Made by a program: the position numbers and the translations under genes
Shown: one piece after another, positions 32,906 through 34,707 of the stretch
Layout: each line of letters begins with the position of its first letter
Position numbering within the stretch: position 1 is the first letter of the stretch
NCBI RefSeq assembly: GCF_000485595.1
Contig: NW_014578933.1
Span: 10,801-45,507, forward strand
Direction: 5' to 3'
DNA from: Priapulus caudatus
Lineage: Eukaryota > Priapulida > Priapulimorpha > Priapulimorphida > Priapulidae
DNA: 34,707 bases
Notes under the pieces: model-generated
Database searches by the model: none
What the model was told of the DNA's origin: nothing
Seen by the model: only the letters and a program-made list of their open reading frames with translations

Positions 32906-33232
32906 TCTGAGAAATCAACTAGTAGATTGGTTAAACAGACGGGGTGCAGTGCGTGTACGCACGCATACCCCGCGCGCTGTGGGGCATTTACGCACGGACG
33001 CGTGCAACATTATTCTCGGGGCCCCCTCCCGCGCTATCGGCTCCGTGTAACATTGCACCTTAAACGATCGTAGATGTTTAGCGGTTTAGCAGTTCCGCCG
33101 TTCTTCGGCGGGCGCATATTATTAGCGATGTTTGTTCGCGGCCCCTGGATTCGATCTATATTGGGCGCGTGTCGCGCCCTAAACTAAAACGAAATAAAGA
33201 AAACGTGCGCTCGCGTGGCAGTGCGACTTGGC

Positions 33233-33462
33233 TGAGTGTGTGTGTGTGTGTGTGGTGTGGCGTGGGGCGTGCGTGCGTGCGTCCGTGTGCGTGTGTGTTG
33301 TGTGTGTATGTGTGCGCGCGCGCGTGAGAAAGAGCAAGAGCAAGAGAGAGTGGGAGAGAAAGAGAACAGGAGATAGAGAGAGAGAGAGAGAGAAAGAGAA
33401 GATTGGGAGAGAGAGACAGAATGAGAGAGAGAGAGGGGGGGAGAGAGAGAGAACATCCTTTC
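33233..33462. repeat. (TG)n followed by (GA)n
   Basis: TG/CG-type repeat (33235-33325) passes into GAGAGA (33330-33455), a compound microsatellite. Open frames on both strands reflect the repeat. Confidence 0.9.
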
Positions 33463-33945
33463 CATCAGTGCGTGCTGCTCTCTAACAACAAGATGGTAAC
33501 AACCCATGAATAACGGATGAGTACGGGCCACGTACACGCAACAACACAGAAGCGCCCATGGCTCATCACTAATAGGGCTTCACTTGGAAGGTCGGGGCTT
33601 CACTCGCACATGCAGATAGAGCCGCGCGACGGCGATTTGCGAAATTTCCGAAAAACGGGTTGGCGACGGTAGTTCGGATTCCGTTCCGTCGGTCGTTCGA
33701 AGCGCTCTGACGCAAATAACTCCGTCTCGATTCGAAATGCGTTTTCTTTTGCGATCCGGAATTCGACGAATTCAGCCAGGCGTAAAATCGGCGGACCCGA
33801 AAACGCATTCGAATGCCGACGGACATGCACGTTTATTGACTGATGCTCGGATAACGACTGTCAATCCGCATGACTGCAGTTTTAAACGCGATGTCTATGC
33901 GTAAAGACGCGGTCAACGACACGGCGTTATGCCATCGTGCTGTCC
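33463..33945. other. No gene seen; moderately GC-rich spacer
   Basis: Overlapping minus-strand frames of 76-85 codons (33569-33830) share no recognisable domain and overlap each other in two frames. I find no splice-supported exon. Confidence 0.4.
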
Positions 33946-33948
33946 AAT

Positions 33949-34500
33949 CACTTATAGTGCCTTCAGAGTAACTCGTGGTCCGGCAGTATAGTGGCACGTG
34001 GGAGTGAATCCACTCGCCTTCAATGTTCACTAAGATATCTAGAAGAAGTAAAAATCTAAAATCTAAGAAATCTTTCTTCACTTAGAAAGCTAAATCTAAC
34101 GATATTAGGTATATAAAATAGTCTAGAATACCCATCTATCTAAATGAAAATATATACGTATAGCCTCTTGTCATTTCAGTTCAATCACTTATAGTGCTTT
34201 TAGACTAACTTATAGTCCCGTATAATGAGGGTGGGAGGGAATTTATTCGTCTTATCCACTAAACAATGCACTTAGAAATCTTATCTAGATATAAAATATA
34301 AAGATATAAAACATGTAAGATGTAATATAGATGTAAGATATCTAAAATATCTAATCAGTCTAATCACCATATTAACTAATTAGTATGTATTAATGTAATT
34401 AATTAATATATATTTATACTTAATATGTATTTAATATATTAATATTAACTTGTGGTCTGACTGTAGAGTAAATTCACACGCGTCATTCACTAAGTAATCC
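33949..34500. repeat. Tandem repeat, period about 235-260 bp, three copies
   Basis: CAATCACTTATAGTGC starts copies at 33951 and 34183. Both continue with AGA(G/C)TAACT...GT(C)CGG/CCG.AGTATA, GGGAG.GAAT and CACTAA. A third, more degenerate copy runs from about 34446 (ACTTGTGGTCTGACTGTAGAG, CATTCACTAAGTAATC). Between copies the sequence is very AT-rich with ATCTAAAAT words. Confidence 0.7.
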
Positions 34501-34572
34501 TACTAACAAATCCCATCTAAAAATAGACTATAGTAATTTAAACTATCTAAAATACCTATATATTTCTGTTAA

Positions 34573-34620
34573 GGGGCGCCGCCGTCGCCCGCCCCGCCCC
34601 GCCCGCTCCGCCCGCCGTCC
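34573..34620. repeat. C-rich GCCCGCCCCGCC block
   Basis: A compact GC-rich stretch of CCGCCC words follows several hundred bases of AT-rich DNA. No gene is seen between here and the window end. Confidence 0.7.
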
Positions 34621-34707
34621 GATGAAGCAACACTGTTCAAAGCATGGAAAGAGAAAAAGGAAAAATAACGGGAGAGGAAATAGTAAGTAGCGTTTATAAT
34701 TCTAAAT

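Noticed and set aside
1-34707. tRNA and rRNA genes
   Set aside because: I scanned for the GGTTCGAAnCC-type B box with cloverleaf context and for rRNA core motifs and saw none; a covariance-model search would be decisive.

Overview
The window is nuclear DNA from an invertebrate animal. It holds three multi-exon genes with GT-AG introns (one GC-AG candidate), TTAGGG-type interstitial telomeric repeats, a broken Ty3/gypsy retrotransposon and dense microsatellite and miniature-element clutter. The three proteins are clear animal orthologues: GAMT, B4GALT7 and SIL1. The phylum cannot be fixed from sequence alone; intron sizes (about 0.2-2.3 kb) and repeat style fit a marine invertebrate.

Layout. 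1-3162: repeats and a possible GAMT promoter. 3163-9732 (+): guanidinoacetate N-methyltransferase, 6 exons, 234 aa, the last step of creatine synthesis. 10482-13973 (-): beta-1,4-galactosyltransferase 7, 7 exons, 362 aa, a Golgi enzyme that adds the second sugar of the glycosaminoglycan linker; it is tail-to-tail with GAMT. 13974-16963: gene-free spacer full of related repeat fragments. 16964-22492 (+): SIL1, 9 exons, 466 aa, the ER nucleotide-exchange factor for BiP, ending in KDEL; it is head-to-head with B4GALT7. 22600-24236: repeats. 24237-28275 (+): 5' LTR, primer site, gag and broken pol of a Ty3/gypsy element lacking integrase and 3' LTR. 28276-34707: no gene seen; AT-rich blocks, long GT/GA/TC tracts, a second copy of a repeat from GAMT intron 2, and tandem repeats.

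The three host genes act in different processes (creatine synthesis, proteoglycan linker synthesis, ER folding) and are not an operon or obvious functional cluster; B4GALT7 and SIL1 both act in the secretory pathway. All exon junctions were read by hand: phases match across every intron and the joined lengths agree with the human families.

The most notable observations are: three separate terminal-inverted-repeat elements that each carry telomere-like repeats inside; an inverted repeat bracketing the 3' half of GAMT; a 55-residue C-terminal extension of B4GALT7; a canonical KDEL on SIL1; and a dispersed repeat of about 0.9-1 kb whose copy near the window end differs mainly by small insertions, which raises a sequence-quality question for the last few kilobases. 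I found no clear evidence of a wholly new biological system.
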